From NCBI RefSeq assembly GCF_021390545.1, contig NZ_JAJUWR010000007.1:62001-126000 (forward strand): a stretch of 64,000 nucleotides of DNA, read 5' to 3'. The DNA comes from Algoriphagus sp. AGSA1. GTDB taxonomy: Bacteria; Bacteroidota; Bacteroidia; Cytophagales; Cyclobacteriaceae. How positions within the stretch are numbered: the first letter of the stretch is position 1; every line of letters begins with the position of its first letter. A model generated the notes under the pieces. That model had not been told where the DNA came from. It saw only the letters and a list, made by a program, of their open reading frames with translations, and did not search any database. The position numbers and the translations under genes were made by a program. Shown piece after piece: positions 26,745 through 36,341 of the stretch.

Positions 26745-27963
26745 TCGTTAGTGCTTCATACTGCAATGAGGCTAGAATAAAAGGCCCAACACCTTTTGGA
26801 TCATTTACCCGGATCACTTCACCTATGTAGTATTCATAGGAACCGTCACGGTATGGACTTCCACCAAGACCAGCCACTCCACAAACATTGGTGAGGCTGA
26901 TTCCTCCATCTGCATCTTCGCGTACAAATTCAGTCAACATGCCTTCATAAGCTTTTTTACCTGCAGCCAGATCCTCTTGATCCAAATACCCTTTATCCGC
27001 ACCTTTCAGCAGAAAATAGGTAAACATACCTGTGGCAGATGATTCGAGGTAATTTCCTTCACGAGTGCCCTGATCCACTACTTGATACCAAACACCTTCT
27101 TTGGACTGGTATCCCTGGATACCTTTAGCCAGTTTCTTGGCAATGGCAATGATATCATCACGTTTTGGGTGGTCCGCTGGAAGAAAATCCAGCACATCCA
27201 CCAGCGCCATGGCAAACCAGCCTATACTTCTTCCCCAATAATTTGTAGAGAGCCCAGTCTCCGGGTCTGCCCATTTCTGTTCTTTGCTTTCATCCCATGC
27301 GTGATGAAAAAGCCCTGTTTCTTCACTGTATCCATATTTATCCATGACAATGATCTGGTTTGCCACATCATCAAAAAGTGTCGGCTCATCGAATGTGGCA
27401 GCGTACTGAGCCAAAAAAGGAGAACCCATGTAAATCCCATCTAGCCACATCTGATGCGGATAGACTTTCTTATGCCAGAAACCTCCTTCCTTATTCCGTG
27501 GATGGTTGCGCATTTGGTCCCGCAGTTCTTCCACTGCCAGCCTGTACTTTTCTTCACCCGATTTCTTATATAGGTTGATCAGAAACTTACCCCCATTGAC
27601 CCGGTCAATGTTGAAATCCGTCTTTTTATAGGTGAGTATAGTGCCTGCGCTGTCCACCATAAAGTCCGCGAACTTTTTGGTGTAATTGTAGAATCTTTGT
27701 TCCCCTATCTGCTTCCATACAGCCTGCATGGATGACATGATCAATCCATGGGTATATTCCCATTTTGGCTTTTCATTGAAATCCAGTGTCCATCCCTCTG
27801 GGTTACGGGCAATCTCGGAATCAGCCATCCAAACAGAATAGGGCTTATCCCTTGCCTTTTCCGATGCTGAGTTTTCATTCTCTTGGGATCTTTTACTGCA
27901 AGCGACAATTGAAATTGATATGCAACCTAGCAAGAGAGATAAGGGAAATAAATTGACTTTCAT
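26731..27963 (-). CDS. GH88/GH105 unsaturated rhamnogalacturonyl hydrolase lipoprotein
   Basis: 410-aa protein with a lipoprotein signal (SISIVACS, near residue 22). The alpha/alpha-barrel motifs of the YteR/YesR group are present: MWLDGIYMGSPFLAQYA with a catalytic Asp, HAWDESKEQKWADPETGLS and NYWGRSIGWFAMALVDVLDFLP. It hydrates the non-reducing unsaturated uronate left by pectate or rhamnogalacturonan lyases, releasing 5-keto-4-deoxyuronate, the KduI substrate encoded at 34.6 kb. Second enzyme gene downstream of susD in the minus-strand operon. Confidence 0.93.
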   Translation of the reverse strand: MKVNLFPLSLLLGCISISIVACSKRSQENENSASEKARDKPYSVWMADSEIARNPEGWTLDFNEKPKWEYTHGLIMSSMQAVWKQIGEQRFYNYTKKFADFMVDSAGTILTYKKTDFNIDRVNGGKFLINLYKKSGEEKYRLAVEELRDQMRNHPRNKEGGFWHKKVYPHQMWLDGIYMGSPFLAQYAATFDEPTLFDDVANQIIVMDKYGYSEETGLFHHAWDESKEQKWADPETGLSTNYWGRSIGWFAMALVDVLDFLPADHPKRDDIIAIAKKLAKGIQGYQSKEGVWYQVVDQGTREGNYLESSATGMFTYFLLKGADKGYLDQEDLAAGKKAYEGMLTEFVREDADGGISLTNVCGVAGLGGSPYRDGSYEYYIGEVIRVNDPKGVGPFILASLQYEALTNADD

Positions 27964-27998
27964 TGTGTAGTGTACGGGAGGTTAGTTTGGGAAAATGA

Positions 27999-28133
27999 GA
28001 CTGTCTCACAACTCATAATTGTGAAATTGAGCGTGCGGCTCCCAGAGGGCAGGAAGTCGAAATGGACTTAACTAGCACGTAAAAGGCTTCGACTTCACTC
28101 AGCCTGACAAGAAAACCTGATTATGAGACAGCC
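27999..28133. repeat. 135-bp element with IS-like terminal inverted repeats
   Basis: Left end GACTGTCTCACAAC and right end ATTATGAGACAGCC are mutual imperfect inverted repeats, enclosing AT-rich sequence with no ORF and a copy of the CTTCGACT(T/C)CACTCAGCC-type REP motif. These termini resemble IS1182-family ends. It lies between GH105 and susD, in the operon's interior. A single matching end occurs at 40126-40139. Confidence 0.5.
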
Positions 28134-28158
28134 TAATTAAATTGAATTTAAAATGATT

Positions 28159-29838
28159 CTAGAAATACCCTTCGTTTTGTGTAAACTCATCTTTATTGGT
28201 AATCGCATCCAATTGCTGCTGTGGAATTGGTCTAAGGTTATGAAATTCCTGGATATTCGGAGCAGCATCAGGATTGTTTGCTCGTACACGCTCTACCAGT
28301 TTTCCGGTTCGCTTCAGATCAAACCATCTGATTTGTTCACCTGCAAATTCCCTTGCCTTTTCATCCAAGATCAGATCAATAGTCAAATCTGATGCAGCCA
28401 CTTCCATTTCCTGCTCATGTCCGGGAAGAGCAGCTCTTCTTCTTACTTCATTAAAGTATTCCACTGCCTCGGAAGCATTCCCCTGGTTCAGTTCTGCCTC
28501 TGCCACGATCATGTACATTTCTGCCAAACGGATCACAAATGCATCCCTTTTTCCCTGTTGCTGGGCAACAGTGGGACGGCTAGGTTCCAAAAATTTCCTA
28601 AGGGAGATATACCGGTCCCGTACCCGTGGTGAACCGTCAGGGTTATACGTCCTGTTTCTGTCGATAACTGTATAAGGCAAAGCATCTTTCTGCGCATCGG
28701 TGAGTGGATATTTGGTTGCCAAAATAGCAGTATCCCCTTCATTAAAGGTCACAGGTTTTGTATCGCCATTACTCAGAGCTAAATTATATGTCCCTGGATT
28801 GTTGCTGTACCAGACCGTCTGAAAGGTAACATCGTACCTACTATCTTTTGATTCATCAAATAAGTCCAATAAAAAAGTAGTAGGCATAAATCTGGCAAAT
28901 GGGCGTCCATTCTCTATATCACGCACCATTCCAGGCAACTGATCATAGGTCATCAGATAGAATAAGTGGCTGTTATTACCCCCATCTCTCAAAAGGATAT
29001 CTCCTCCTGGCGCCTCCAGTTCTCTATTGAAAATAAGATCAGATGTGAAATTCACAATCCAAACGGCTTCAGAATTCCTCACGTTATTGATATTCCACAG
29101 CTGCTCATAGCTTTCTACAAGAGAGAAATCATATCCGTCAATGACTTTCTTGGCCAAGCGTGAAGCCTCTGCATTGTTTCCTCTAGTCAAGTGCATTCTT
29201 GCTGCAAATGCCTCAGCAGCCGGTTTGGTAGCACGGCCATATTGGTCAGGACTTTCAGTGAGATTGTCCATAGCAAACTGTAGATCTTCAAATATCTGAT
29301 TGTAGAAATCATCAACTGAGCTACGCTGTGCGGTAGTCTGTACAGAAGTCACCTCCTCCAACGACAAATGAACACCGCCCCAGGTCTCTACAATGTGCCA
29401 AAGATAAAATGCACGCAAAAACCTTACTTCGGCCATTCTCAACATCTTTTCGTTTTCAGGCAGCGGTGATTCAGGAATACGCCCTACTGCCGCATTAGTA
29501 GAATTCAATGCTGAGTAAAGCCTGGTCCAATAGAAATTAATCTGTCCGTTTTGCCCATTTAGATCAGCATTATAGAGTGCCAGCGGGGGATTTTCCATGC
29601 CATTTGCCCGGGTAAATATATCCGTGCCCAAATCAGAAAGGGTGATTCCGTGCTCCTTGCCATACCAAAACCTCATTGGCGTATAGCAGGAGTTGACCAA
29701 AGCCTCTATTCCTTCCAGGGTATTGTAATATCCGTCGGCTGTCAAGCCTGTTTTATTGTCTTCTTCAAGAAAATCCGCACAGGAAGAGATCCCTAAAGTA
29801 AGACATGTCAGTAATGCTATAATTTTATAATTTTTCAT
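28159..29838 (-). CDS. susD: SusD/RagB family glycan-binding lipoprotein
   Basis: I start at the ATG at 29838 (MKNYKIIALL), with lipobox GISSC near residue 20; 13 upstream codons are open too. The 559-aa protein has the TPR-rich SusD fold with SSVDDFYNQIFEDLQFAMDNL, RNSEAVWIVNF and the C-terminal AREFAGEQIRWFDLKRTGKL. It caps the SusC barrel and binds oligosaccharides at the cell surface. It follows susC by 28 bp. Substrate inferred as pectic oligomers from the neighbouring enzymes. Confidence 0.95.
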   Translation of the reverse strand: MKNYKIIALLTCLTLGISSCADFLEEDNKTGLTADGYYNTLEGIEALVNSCYTPMRFWYGKEHGITLSDLGTDIFTRANGMENPPLALYNADLNGQNGQINFYWTRLYSALNSTNAAVGRIPESPLPENEKMLRMAEVRFLRAFYLWHIVETWGGVHLSLEEVTSVQTTAQRSSVDDFYNQIFEDLQFAMDNLTESPDQYGRATKPAAEAFAARMHLTRGNNAEASRLAKKVIDGYDFSLVESYEQLWNINNVRNSEAVWIVNFTSDLIFNRELEAPGGDILLRDGGNNSHLFYLMTYDQLPGMVRDIENGRPFARFMPTTFLLDLFDESKDSRYDVTFQTVWYSNNPGTYNLALSNGDTKPVTFNEGDTAILATKYPLTDAQKDALPYTVIDRNRTYNPDGSPRVRDRYISLRKFLEPSRPTVAQQQGKRDAFVIRLAEMYMIVAEAELNQGNASEAVEYFNEVRRRAALPGHEQEMEVAASDLTIDLILDEKAREFAGEQIRWFDLKRTGKLVERVRANNPDAAPNIQEFHNLRPIPQQQLDAITNKDEFTQNEGYF

Positions 29839-29866
29839 TGTTTTCAAATTTTGGGTTTGTAAAAAA

Positions 29867-32800
29867 TCATAGTTCAATATTGACTCCGAATAACAACTGT
29901 CGAGTCATAGGGAAGCTCAAGTTCCCTCCTCGCTCCGGATCGTATCCACCTAGATCGCTCCATACAAAATAGTTTTTTGCAGTAGCATATACCCGCACCC
30001 GGGAAATGGACAGGTTTTCTATCAGCGGCTGAGGAAGATTATACCCCAAGGTGATATCTCTAACTTTCACAAAAGATCCATCTGCATAGCGTAAGGTGGA
30101 GAAATACCTTGCATTCCCGGTACTTGTACCCGCATTAGGCCTTGGATAGGCATTGGTAGGGTTTTCAGGAGTCCAATAATCTACCCTTGGTCCATTTTCA
30201 CGTGCATCTATTTTATAGGACCCGTTTGCCTCACTCACGATCATATTACCTTGGCGGGCAAACACAAATACGCTTAGGTCAAATCCTTTATAAGACAATC
30301 TGTTATTCACTCCCAAGTTGAATTTAGGGACATTGCTCCCCAAAATCACTCTGTCATCCGGAGTGATAATACCATCGCCGTTCTGGTCTCTCACTTTTAT
30401 TTCACCTACTTGCTGTTGGTTCTCCAATGCCTGGTCTTCTTCTCCTAGTTGCCAGATACCGATTTTCTCATAATCAAAGTAAGAGGAGATTGGATGTCCT
30501 ACAAACCAGCCATTAGCCAAATCACGGTCACCTTCCACCAGCTCCCTTATTTCCTCCTTATTATGGGTAAACGTGAAGTCAGTGCTCCATTTTACTCCAG
30601 TTGGCTGATCTATATTGATAGTGCTTAATAGTACCTCCATGCCCCTATTTCTGGTTTTCCCGATGTTGTCCCATGCACTGGTAAAACCTGATGTGGCTGG
30701 AACGGCGCGTTCAATCAATAGATCGCTGGTATTCTGCTCGTAGATATCAACGGAACCGGTAAGTCGGTTATTAAAGAATCCGAAATCAATCCCAAAATTC
30801 AAACTTGCTGTTTCCTCCCATCCAAGTGAGGCGGCGATCAGAGATGGATAATAGCCAAATGCGGCAGTTTCAGATGAGCCTTCGTCCCATGCATACGTAC
30901 TTTTGCTCAGTCCACCCAAGGTTTGATATGGTGAAACTGCTGAGTTACCCGAAATACCATAGCTCAATCTAAATTTCAACTCACTGATCGTGGAATTATT
31001 GACCAAAAAACCTTCTTCCTTGGCAATCCAGGAAACTGCCGCCGAAGGGAAGAAGCCCCATTTATTACCGGATGCCAAAACAGATGAACCATCAGCCCTC
31101 AGTACCCCATTGAAGATGTACTTGTTTTTAAACTTATAATTTACCCTGGTGAAAAAAGATGCCAGAGAGGTTTCTACCAGGGCACTATTGATACGAATGC
31201 CATCCTGGGCAGCGCCCAGATTATAGAATAACATAGTAGGTGAAAGTAAATCCAATCCTTCTGCGAAATATTCTTCGTTACGTGTGGTCCACATGCTCTG
31301 CCCCAGCAAAAGCTGGAAATCATGATCAGCACTTGCTTTGGAGTAGGTGGCAAAATTTTCCCAGGTAATTCTAGAAGCCATATTATTGGTAGCTCTTGCC
31401 ACTGTCCGTCCATCAGGGCCTACATCGATAGTATTTTCTCCCATAAATACTCCCCGGCGTGAATTGCTGTTGTCCATGCCAAGTCTTGAGGTAAAATTAA
31501 TGGCCTTGAAAGGAGTCCATTCCAAGCTTACATTTCCAAAGAATCTTCTGTTGATTTCATTGTCCATGTAATTACCGGGAATCTGATCGTTGAGGGGATT
31601 GACAGTGGTCCCATCTCCTAAGGGAAGAAGAATTATCTCACCTGCTTCATCATAAGCAGGACCCAGTGGGCTAATTTTATTGGCCCAGTTGAGAGGATCC
31701 CTTCTTCTATCCTGATCCTTCAAGGTGTACATGATGTTAGTGGAAAGCTTCAGCTTATCACTCGCCCTATAATCAACCGCCATTCTCCCACTGTAGCGCT
31801 TAAGTTCATCGTTCTCAAACAAACTCTGCTCATCGAAGTACTCCATGGAGAAATAGTAGTTCACTTTTTCATCAGCTCCTGCTACACTCACCTGGTAATT
31901 CTGCTGAGCCCCTGTTCCGATCACTTCATTTGCCCAGTCACTGTAAACCCCGTTTCTGAAATTCTCCAATTGCTGGGGAACAAAAATATTCCCGTCATCC
32001 TCAGGACTGCTCCATTCGCCTACGGTTCTTCTGGATTCCCTTCTGAAATCCACCCATTCAGGTCCTGTCATGATGTAATCGTAGTCGTCCAAAGTCTGAG
32101 TGCTATAGTAACTGTTTATTGATACTTTCGGCTTGCCTTGAGCGCCTCGCTTGGTCGTGATAAGTATTACACCATTGGCGCCCAACGTACCATAAATTGC
32201 CGTGGAAGCCGCATCTTTAAGCACTTCTATAGAGGCTATATCATTGGGGTTCACATCCAGCGTGCTGCCATAGATAATTCCATCCACCAATACCAGTGGG
32301 TTATTTCCCGCATTCAAGGATCGGTTTCCTCTCAGTCTGATGTTCAGGCCAGCTCCGGCTTGCCCGCTGGATTTGGTCAGGTCAAGTCCAGGCACCTTTC
32401 CCTGCATAACTTCCAGGGCATTGGTCACGGGAATGGCCGTCAAATCTTCGTTTCTAACCGAAACCACTGAACCGGTCAAATCTGATTTCCTCACTGTTCC
32501 ATACCCGACTACGACGACTTCCCCAAGGTCTTGCATATCGTAATTCATCGTGATATTCACCTCACTCTGATTATTAATGGCTACTTCCTGAGTTACAAAA
32601 CCAATAAAGGAGAAAACCAAAGTAGATCCATCCTCAGGAACTTGGATCTCAAATTTCCCATCCAGCCCGGTGGTCGCGCCCTGCGTGGTACCTTTGATGA
32701 TTACTGAAACGCCAGGCAAGGGTTCATTATCTTCTGACGTGATGACAGTACCTGAGACCACCCTGCTTTGAGCAAAAGCAATCGATTGCACAGAGAGCCA

Positions 32801-32893
32801 AAAAATAATGCCTAGGAGTGTATGGCAGTATTTTACTTTAAAGACATCTCTAATGAACGGCTCTTGCGCCGTCTTGTAGAATTTTCTAAACAT
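29867..32893 (-). CDS. susC: SusC/RagA family TonB-dependent outer-membrane transporter
   Basis: 1008-aa outer-membrane importer of the SusC type: signal peptide, a carboxypeptidase-regulatory-like domain (VVSGTVITSEDNEPLPGVSV), a TonB-box-like GEVVVVGYGT, the plug, and a 22-strand barrel whose last residues are FGVNIEL. With SusD it imports oligosaccharides using proton-motive force. The susC 5' end contains the GCAATCGATTGC palindrome at 32778-32789. First transporter gene of the operon; DUF4861 precedes it by 116 bp. Confidence 0.96.
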   Translation of the reverse strand: MFRKFYKTAQEPFIRDVFKVKYCHTLLGIIFWLSVQSIAFAQSRVVSGTVITSEDNEPLPGVSVIIKGTTQGATTGLDGKFEIQVPEDGSTLVFSFIGFVTQEVAINNQSEVNITMNYDMQDLGEVVVVGYGTVRKSDLTGSVVSVRNEDLTAIPVTNALEVMQGKVPGLDLTKSSGQAGAGLNIRLRGNRSLNAGNNPLVLVDGIIYGSTLDVNPNDIASIEVLKDAASTAIYGTLGANGVILITTKRGAQGKPKVSINSYYSTQTLDDYDYIMTGPEWVDFRRESRRTVGEWSSPEDDGNIFVPQQLENFRNGVYSDWANEVIGTGAQQNYQVSVAGADEKVNYYFSMEYFDEQSLFENDELKRYSGRMAVDYRASDKLKLSTNIMYTLKDQDRRRDPLNWANKISPLGPAYDEAGEIILLPLGDGTTVNPLNDQIPGNYMDNEINRRFFGNVSLEWTPFKAINFTSRLGMDNSNSRRGVFMGENTIDVGPDGRTVARATNNMASRITWENFATYSKASADHDFQLLLGQSMWTTRNEEYFAEGLDLLSPTMLFYNLGAAQDGIRINSALVETSLASFFTRVNYKFKNKYIFNGVLRADGSSVLASGNKWGFFPSAAVSWIAKEEGFLVNNSTISELKFRLSYGISGNSAVSPYQTLGGLSKSTYAWDEGSSETAAFGYYPSLIAASLGWEETASLNFGIDFGFFNNRLTGSVDIYEQNTSDLLIERAVPATSGFTSAWDNIGKTRNRGMEVLLSTINIDQPTGVKWSTDFTFTHNKEEIRELVEGDRDLANGWFVGHPISSYFDYEKIGIWQLGEEDQALENQQQVGEIKVRDQNGDGIITPDDRVILGSNVPKFNLGVNNRLSYKGFDLSVFVFARQGNMIVSEANGSYKIDARENGPRVDYWTPENPTNAYPRPNAGTSTGNARYFSTLRYADGSFVKVRDITLGYNLPQPLIENLSISRVRVYATAKNYFVWSDLGGYDPERGGNLSFPMTRQLLFGVNIEL
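32778..32789. promoter_or_regulatory. GCAATCGATTGC palindrome inside susC 5' end
   Basis: Exact 12-bp palindrome, identical to those at 15962 and 34379, about 105 nt into susC, encoding part of the signal peptide (SIAFA). LacI-family roadblock sites inside 5' coding sequence are known, but coding coincidence is possible. Confidence 0.45.
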
Positions 32894-33009
32894 AGGTTTT
32901 TGGGTAAAATTGTAGTTTTAATAGTTTCCTCTTGCTTAAATCTGCATCCAGATCCTTAGCCAAATAAATGGCACCTTAATCGCTGATTATCAAACCAATC
33001 ATCTTCTGA

Positions 33010-34296
33010 TTATTTATGGATTTCTAATGGTGAGGATAATTTTTCAATTTCCTTATTGAGATAATCTTCAAACTCCTTCTTACTTTGAACCCCTCCTTTC
33101 TCCTGTTCCCAAGCTGCCAGCAAATAATAACTCAGTGTATTGTCGTTGCTATTGAACACCAATACATGTGACAGATCATCGGCTGTGACCTGGGTAAGGC
33201 GATCGGTGGGATATATAATAGCAATACCCAGGTTGTCCCCTGCTAAACTCTGCGGCCCATAAGTAGCCAAATAGCTGAATGAAAGAATGTCATCACTAGT
33301 CAATACCTGAGCCTTAGCATCCTTTATCAATCCAGTAGCAAAATTTGGTATTTCTTCTGAAGAAGTAAGATCCACCCTGGAAAGCCGAGTGCCGGAATGG
33401 ATGGAGATTTCGGAAGTAATATCAGTTTTACGGGAAGGCAGATCCCATCCGTAGTACTTCGTCAATATTGATGAATAGACCGGGCCGTTAGTGGTGATTT
33501 CAGTATATAGGCTATCGGTCACATCCACACGTCTTGCCTTTCCGTCCTCCCAGGTAGCAATACTTCCCAACCCCAACGTCTTGCCAACCTTTAAAATATC
33601 CATTCCCCAATCCGCCGGTTCATGATACGAGTCAAATCCATCCTGTCCCACGTCCTGCAATACCGGGGTGCTGACCTTTTTGCCAAATACGTCAATCCCA
33701 TTTCTCCAGTCCAGATAAAAACGATAGCCCACTAAATCTGATTCCCAGCCCGGCCCTTCATAACGGATAAACCAGGAATGATCGGTATGCTCCGGGGGAA
33801 CCCGAAGGGAAGTGACATTCTGAAAATGTCCGCCTATATATTCCCTGTTTTTGAATTCGCCCCCAAACTTATGGCTCAGTTCCGCCTGAGTGAGTTTTGG
33901 ATACCCCAGATCTAGTTGTCCTGAGGAACCTTTCAGATTAATTTCGATTGTTTGGTTAGCCTCTATCTTAGGAAGAATAAAAACCAATCCTTGATCTGGC
34001 CCATGTTTATTCCACTGGGAAGGTATTTCCTCCTCTCCCATAAATACCTGATACGTTAATTGGCCTGCATCCCCAAAGCTACCCTCCAAATCACCTGGAC
34101 TAAGTACTACCTTTTCATTCATCCTTTCTACAGACAGATGGTTTTCTACCGAGAACGTGACCTCCTCAGAAGAACGACCGGCGTTTTCCATGCTTTTCTG
34201 CCTAGTACAACTTAATGCAACCACAACCAATAACCAGGACAGACACCTGGGGAATTGTGCTTTTGGCACTTCGACAATGCCTGTACGTTTCCTCAT
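33010..34296 (-). CDS. DUF4861-like lipoprotein
   Basis: 428-aa protein with a lipoprotein signal (VVALSC, near residue 30). It is a beta-rich domain with SFSVENHLSVERMNEKVVLSP-type start, HTDHSWFIRYEGPGWESDLVGYRFYLD and DSYHEPADWGMDILKVG. This segment order matches my memory of DUF4861 proteins, which occur in pectin and alginate loci, where some act on uronate polymers. The function is not established here. It precedes susC with a 116-bp gap on the same strand and is probably the first gene of the operon. Confidence 0.75.
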   Translation of the reverse strand: MRKRTGIVEVPKAQFPRCLSWLLVVVALSCTRQKSMENAGRSSEEVTFSVENHLSVERMNEKVVLSPGDLEGSFGDAGQLTYQVFMGEEEIPSQWNKHGPDQGLVFILPKIEANQTIEINLKGSSGQLDLGYPKLTQAELSHKFGGEFKNREYIGGHFQNVTSLRVPPEHTDHSWFIRYEGPGWESDLVGYRFYLDWRNGIDVFGKKVSTPVLQDVGQDGFDSYHEPADWGMDILKVGKTLGLGSIATWEDGKARRVDVTDSLYTEITTNGPVYSSILTKYYGWDLPSRKTDITSEISIHSGTRLSRVDLTSSEEIPNFATGLIKDAKAQVLTSDDILSFSYLATYGPQSLAGDNLGIAIIYPTDRLTQVTADDLSHVLVFNSNDNTLSYYLLAAWEQEKGGVQSKKEFEDYLNKEIEKLSSPLEIHK

Positions 34297-34378
34297 TATT
34301 ATGTTAATTTACAAGAGCTTACACTCAAAAACATCTAATCCATGGATTGCTCGCGACAACATGGATTAAGATTGAAGA

Positions 34379-34390
34379 GCAATCGATTGC
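34379..34390. promoter_or_regulatory. Putative LacI-family operator between PUL operon and kduI
   Basis: Perfect palindrome GCAATCGATTGC in the 280-bp divergent intergenic region between the DUF4861 gene (minus) and kduI (plus). Well placed to control both directions. Confidence 0.7.
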
Positions 34391-34550
34391 ATATTAAAAA
34401 TAAAATGAATAAGAAAAAATTTTTTCAGTGAATTATTACCCAAAAAAGTTAAAATGAACCGAAATTCACATATTTTACAAATGAATAGTTGGAAAATATA
34501 TAAGAAACCAAATACTTTTTCGCATTATGATGTTCAAAAATAATACTATA

Positions 34551-34568
34551 TTGCGCAAACGATTACAT
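34551..34568. promoter_or_regulatory. Second, degenerate operator half-match before kduI
   Basis: TTGCGCAAACGATTACAT aligns with the uxaA site TTGCGCAATCGATTGCTC with changes mostly in the right half. It ends 9 bp before the kduI ATG, so binding would block transcription. Confidence 0.5.
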
Positions 34569-34576
34569 TAACCCTT

Positions 34577-35416
34577 ATGAGTATTACTATAAAAACAAGG
34601 TATTCCTCACATCCTGAGGATTTCAAAAATTACCCGACAGAAGAAATCCGGGAAAAATTTTTATTGGAGAATATTTTCCTTAAAGATCAAATCACCGGTA
34701 TATATACTATGGAGGATAGGCTGATAGTAGGCGGGATCCATCCGGTAGATAAGCCCCTGCACCTGGAAACCATTGATCAGTTGAAGGCCCCGTACTTCCT
34801 AGAGCGGCGTGAAATCGGAATCATCAATGTTGGCGCTACATGTACAATTGAAGTTGATGGGGAATCCATCAGTCTAGGCAGAAAAGAAGCCCTTTATATC
34901 GGAAAAGGAAACCAGAAAGTAGTATTCCATCCTGCCAAGGAGGGGGACGCTTTACTATACTTCAATTCCGCCCCCGCACATACCACCTTCCCTACACGAA
35001 AAATCACCCGGGAAGACGCTGAAGTGGTCACCCTCGGCTCCTTGGAAAATTCCAACCACAGGACGATTTATAAGCTTTTGGTCAACTCGGTTGTTGAAAC
35101 CTGCCAATTGCAAATGGGAATGACTGAATTAAAACCGGGCTCAGTATGGAACACCATGCCGGCCCATGTGCATGATAGAAGGATGGAGGCTTACTTTTAC
35201 TTTGATATCAAAGGTGAAAATGTAGTATCCCACTTCATGGGTGCCCCTGACGAAACGAGACATATTTGGATGAAAAACCATCAAGCTGTCATCTCACCGG
35301 TCTGGTCTATCCACAGCGGAGCAGGCACTTCCAATTACTCTTTTATTTGGGGAATGGCCGGAGAAAACATGGATTACGGAGACATGGATATGGTTAAGCC
35401 TTCAGAATTGAAATAA
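34577..35416 (+). CDS. kduI: 5-keto-4-deoxyuronate isomerase
   Basis: 279-aa cupin enzyme converting 5-keto-4-deoxyuronate (from GH105 or lyase products) to 3-deoxy-glycero-2,5-hexodiulosonate. Metal-ligand residues appear in MPAHVHDRRMEAYFYFD (His, His, Glu) and WSIHSGAGTSNY (His). Length and motifs are canonical for KduI. First gene of the kduI-kduD-lacI-uxaB group, with the operator upstream. Confidence 0.96.
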   Translation: MSITIKTRYSSHPEDFKNYPTEEIREKFLLENIFLKDQITGIYTMEDRLIVGGIHPVDKPLHLETIDQLKAPYFLERREIGIINVGATCTIEVDGESISLGRKEALYIGKGNQKVVFHPAKEGDALLYFNSAPAHTTFPTRKITREDAEVVTLGSLENSNHRTIYKLLVNSVVETCQLQMGMTELKPGSVWNTMPAHVHDRRMEAYFYFDIKGENVVSHFMGAPDETRHIWMKNHQAVISPVWSIHSGAGTSNYSFIWGMAGENMDYGDMDMVKPSELK

Positions 35417-35420
35417 TTAT

Positions 35421-35500
35421 GAAATCGAACATGTCGAAGGCGACACACACCAGGATGATTATAATGCAGGCGAGATTCCATCTGACCATTAAAAACAAAT
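35421..35500. repeat. 80-bp dispersed repeat, copy A
   Basis: Aligns without gaps over its second half to 58251-58330 (shared blocks ATGATTAT, GCGAGATTC and TGACCATTAAAAA). It fills the gap between kduI and kduD and does not code in any frame. It may also leave a stretch that reduces kduI-kduD coupling. Confidence 0.6.
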
Positions 35501-35509
35501 TATAAACAG

Positions 35510-36295
35510 ATGAAACCAAACTTTGAACTAAGAGGTAAAATCGCTCTTGTGACAGGCGCCACACATGGACTGGGGATGGCTATGGCCAAAGCTTTGGCGC
35601 ATCAAGGTGCCACGTTAGTAATCAATGGGCATACTCCTGCCAAAATGGACGCTGCAATTGAAAACTATGCTTCTGAGGACATTATAGCCCATCCTTATTT
35701 ATTCGATGTAAGTGATGTCCAAGCTGTAGATACTGCTATCACGAAAATAGAAGAGAAAATAGGAACAATCGATATATTGGTGAATAATGCAGGAATGATC
35801 CAACGCACTCCTGCATTGGAAATGGATCCCGAAGACTTTCGCAAAGTAGTGGATATTGACTTGGTGTCCCCATTCATAGTTTCTCAGCGGATCGCCAAAA
35901 CTATGGTGAAAAAAGGGAGCGGCAAAATCATCAACATCTGCTCCATGATGAGTGAGCTCGGTCGAAATACCGTAAGTGCTTATGCTGCCGCCAAAGGTGG
36001 CCTGAAAATGCTGACGAGAAATCTCGCTACGGAATGGGCAAAATATAATATTCAGGTAAATGGCATAGGCCCTGGCTATTTTGCCACGGAGCAGACTGCC
36101 CCTATCAGAATAGACGGTCATCCCTTCAATGATTTTATTGTCAATCGGACACCTGCAGGACGATGGGGCAATCCGGATGACCTCGGAGGGGCTGTAGTCT
36201 TTTTGTCCAGCCAAGCCAGCGATTTCATCAATGGCCAAATCCTATATGTGGACGGGGGAATCTTGGCTACAATAGGCAAACCAGCCGGTGAATAG
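35510..36295 (+). CDS. kduD: 2-keto-3-deoxy-D-gluconate dehydrogenase / SDR (KduD-type)
   Basis: 261-aa classical short-chain dehydrogenase: cofactor motif TGATHGLGMAMA (residues 17-28), NAG in VNNAGMI, catalytic Ser in NICSMMSE and Tyr-x-x-x-Lys in SAYAAAKGG. With KduI it reduces the 2,5-hexodiulosonate to 2-keto-3-deoxygluconate. Gluconate 5-dehydrogenases have the same pattern, but the location next to kduI favours KduD. Confidence 0.92.
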   Translation: MKPNFELRGKIALVTGATHGLGMAMAKALAHQGATLVINGHTPAKMDAAIENYASEDIIAHPYLFDVSDVQAVDTAITKIEEKIGTIDILVNNAGMIQRTPALEMDPEDFRKVVDIDLVSPFIVSQRIAKTMVKKGSGKIINICSMMSELGRNTVSAYAAAKGGLKMLTRNLATEWAKYNIQVNGIGPGYFATEQTAPIRIDGHPFNDFIVNRTPAGRWGNPDDLGGAVVFLSSQASDFINGQILYVDGGILATIGKPAGE

Positions 36296-36341
36296 CTATA
36301 TTTAACGTCAATTAAACAATTTAACCACCCAACCCCCGGCA

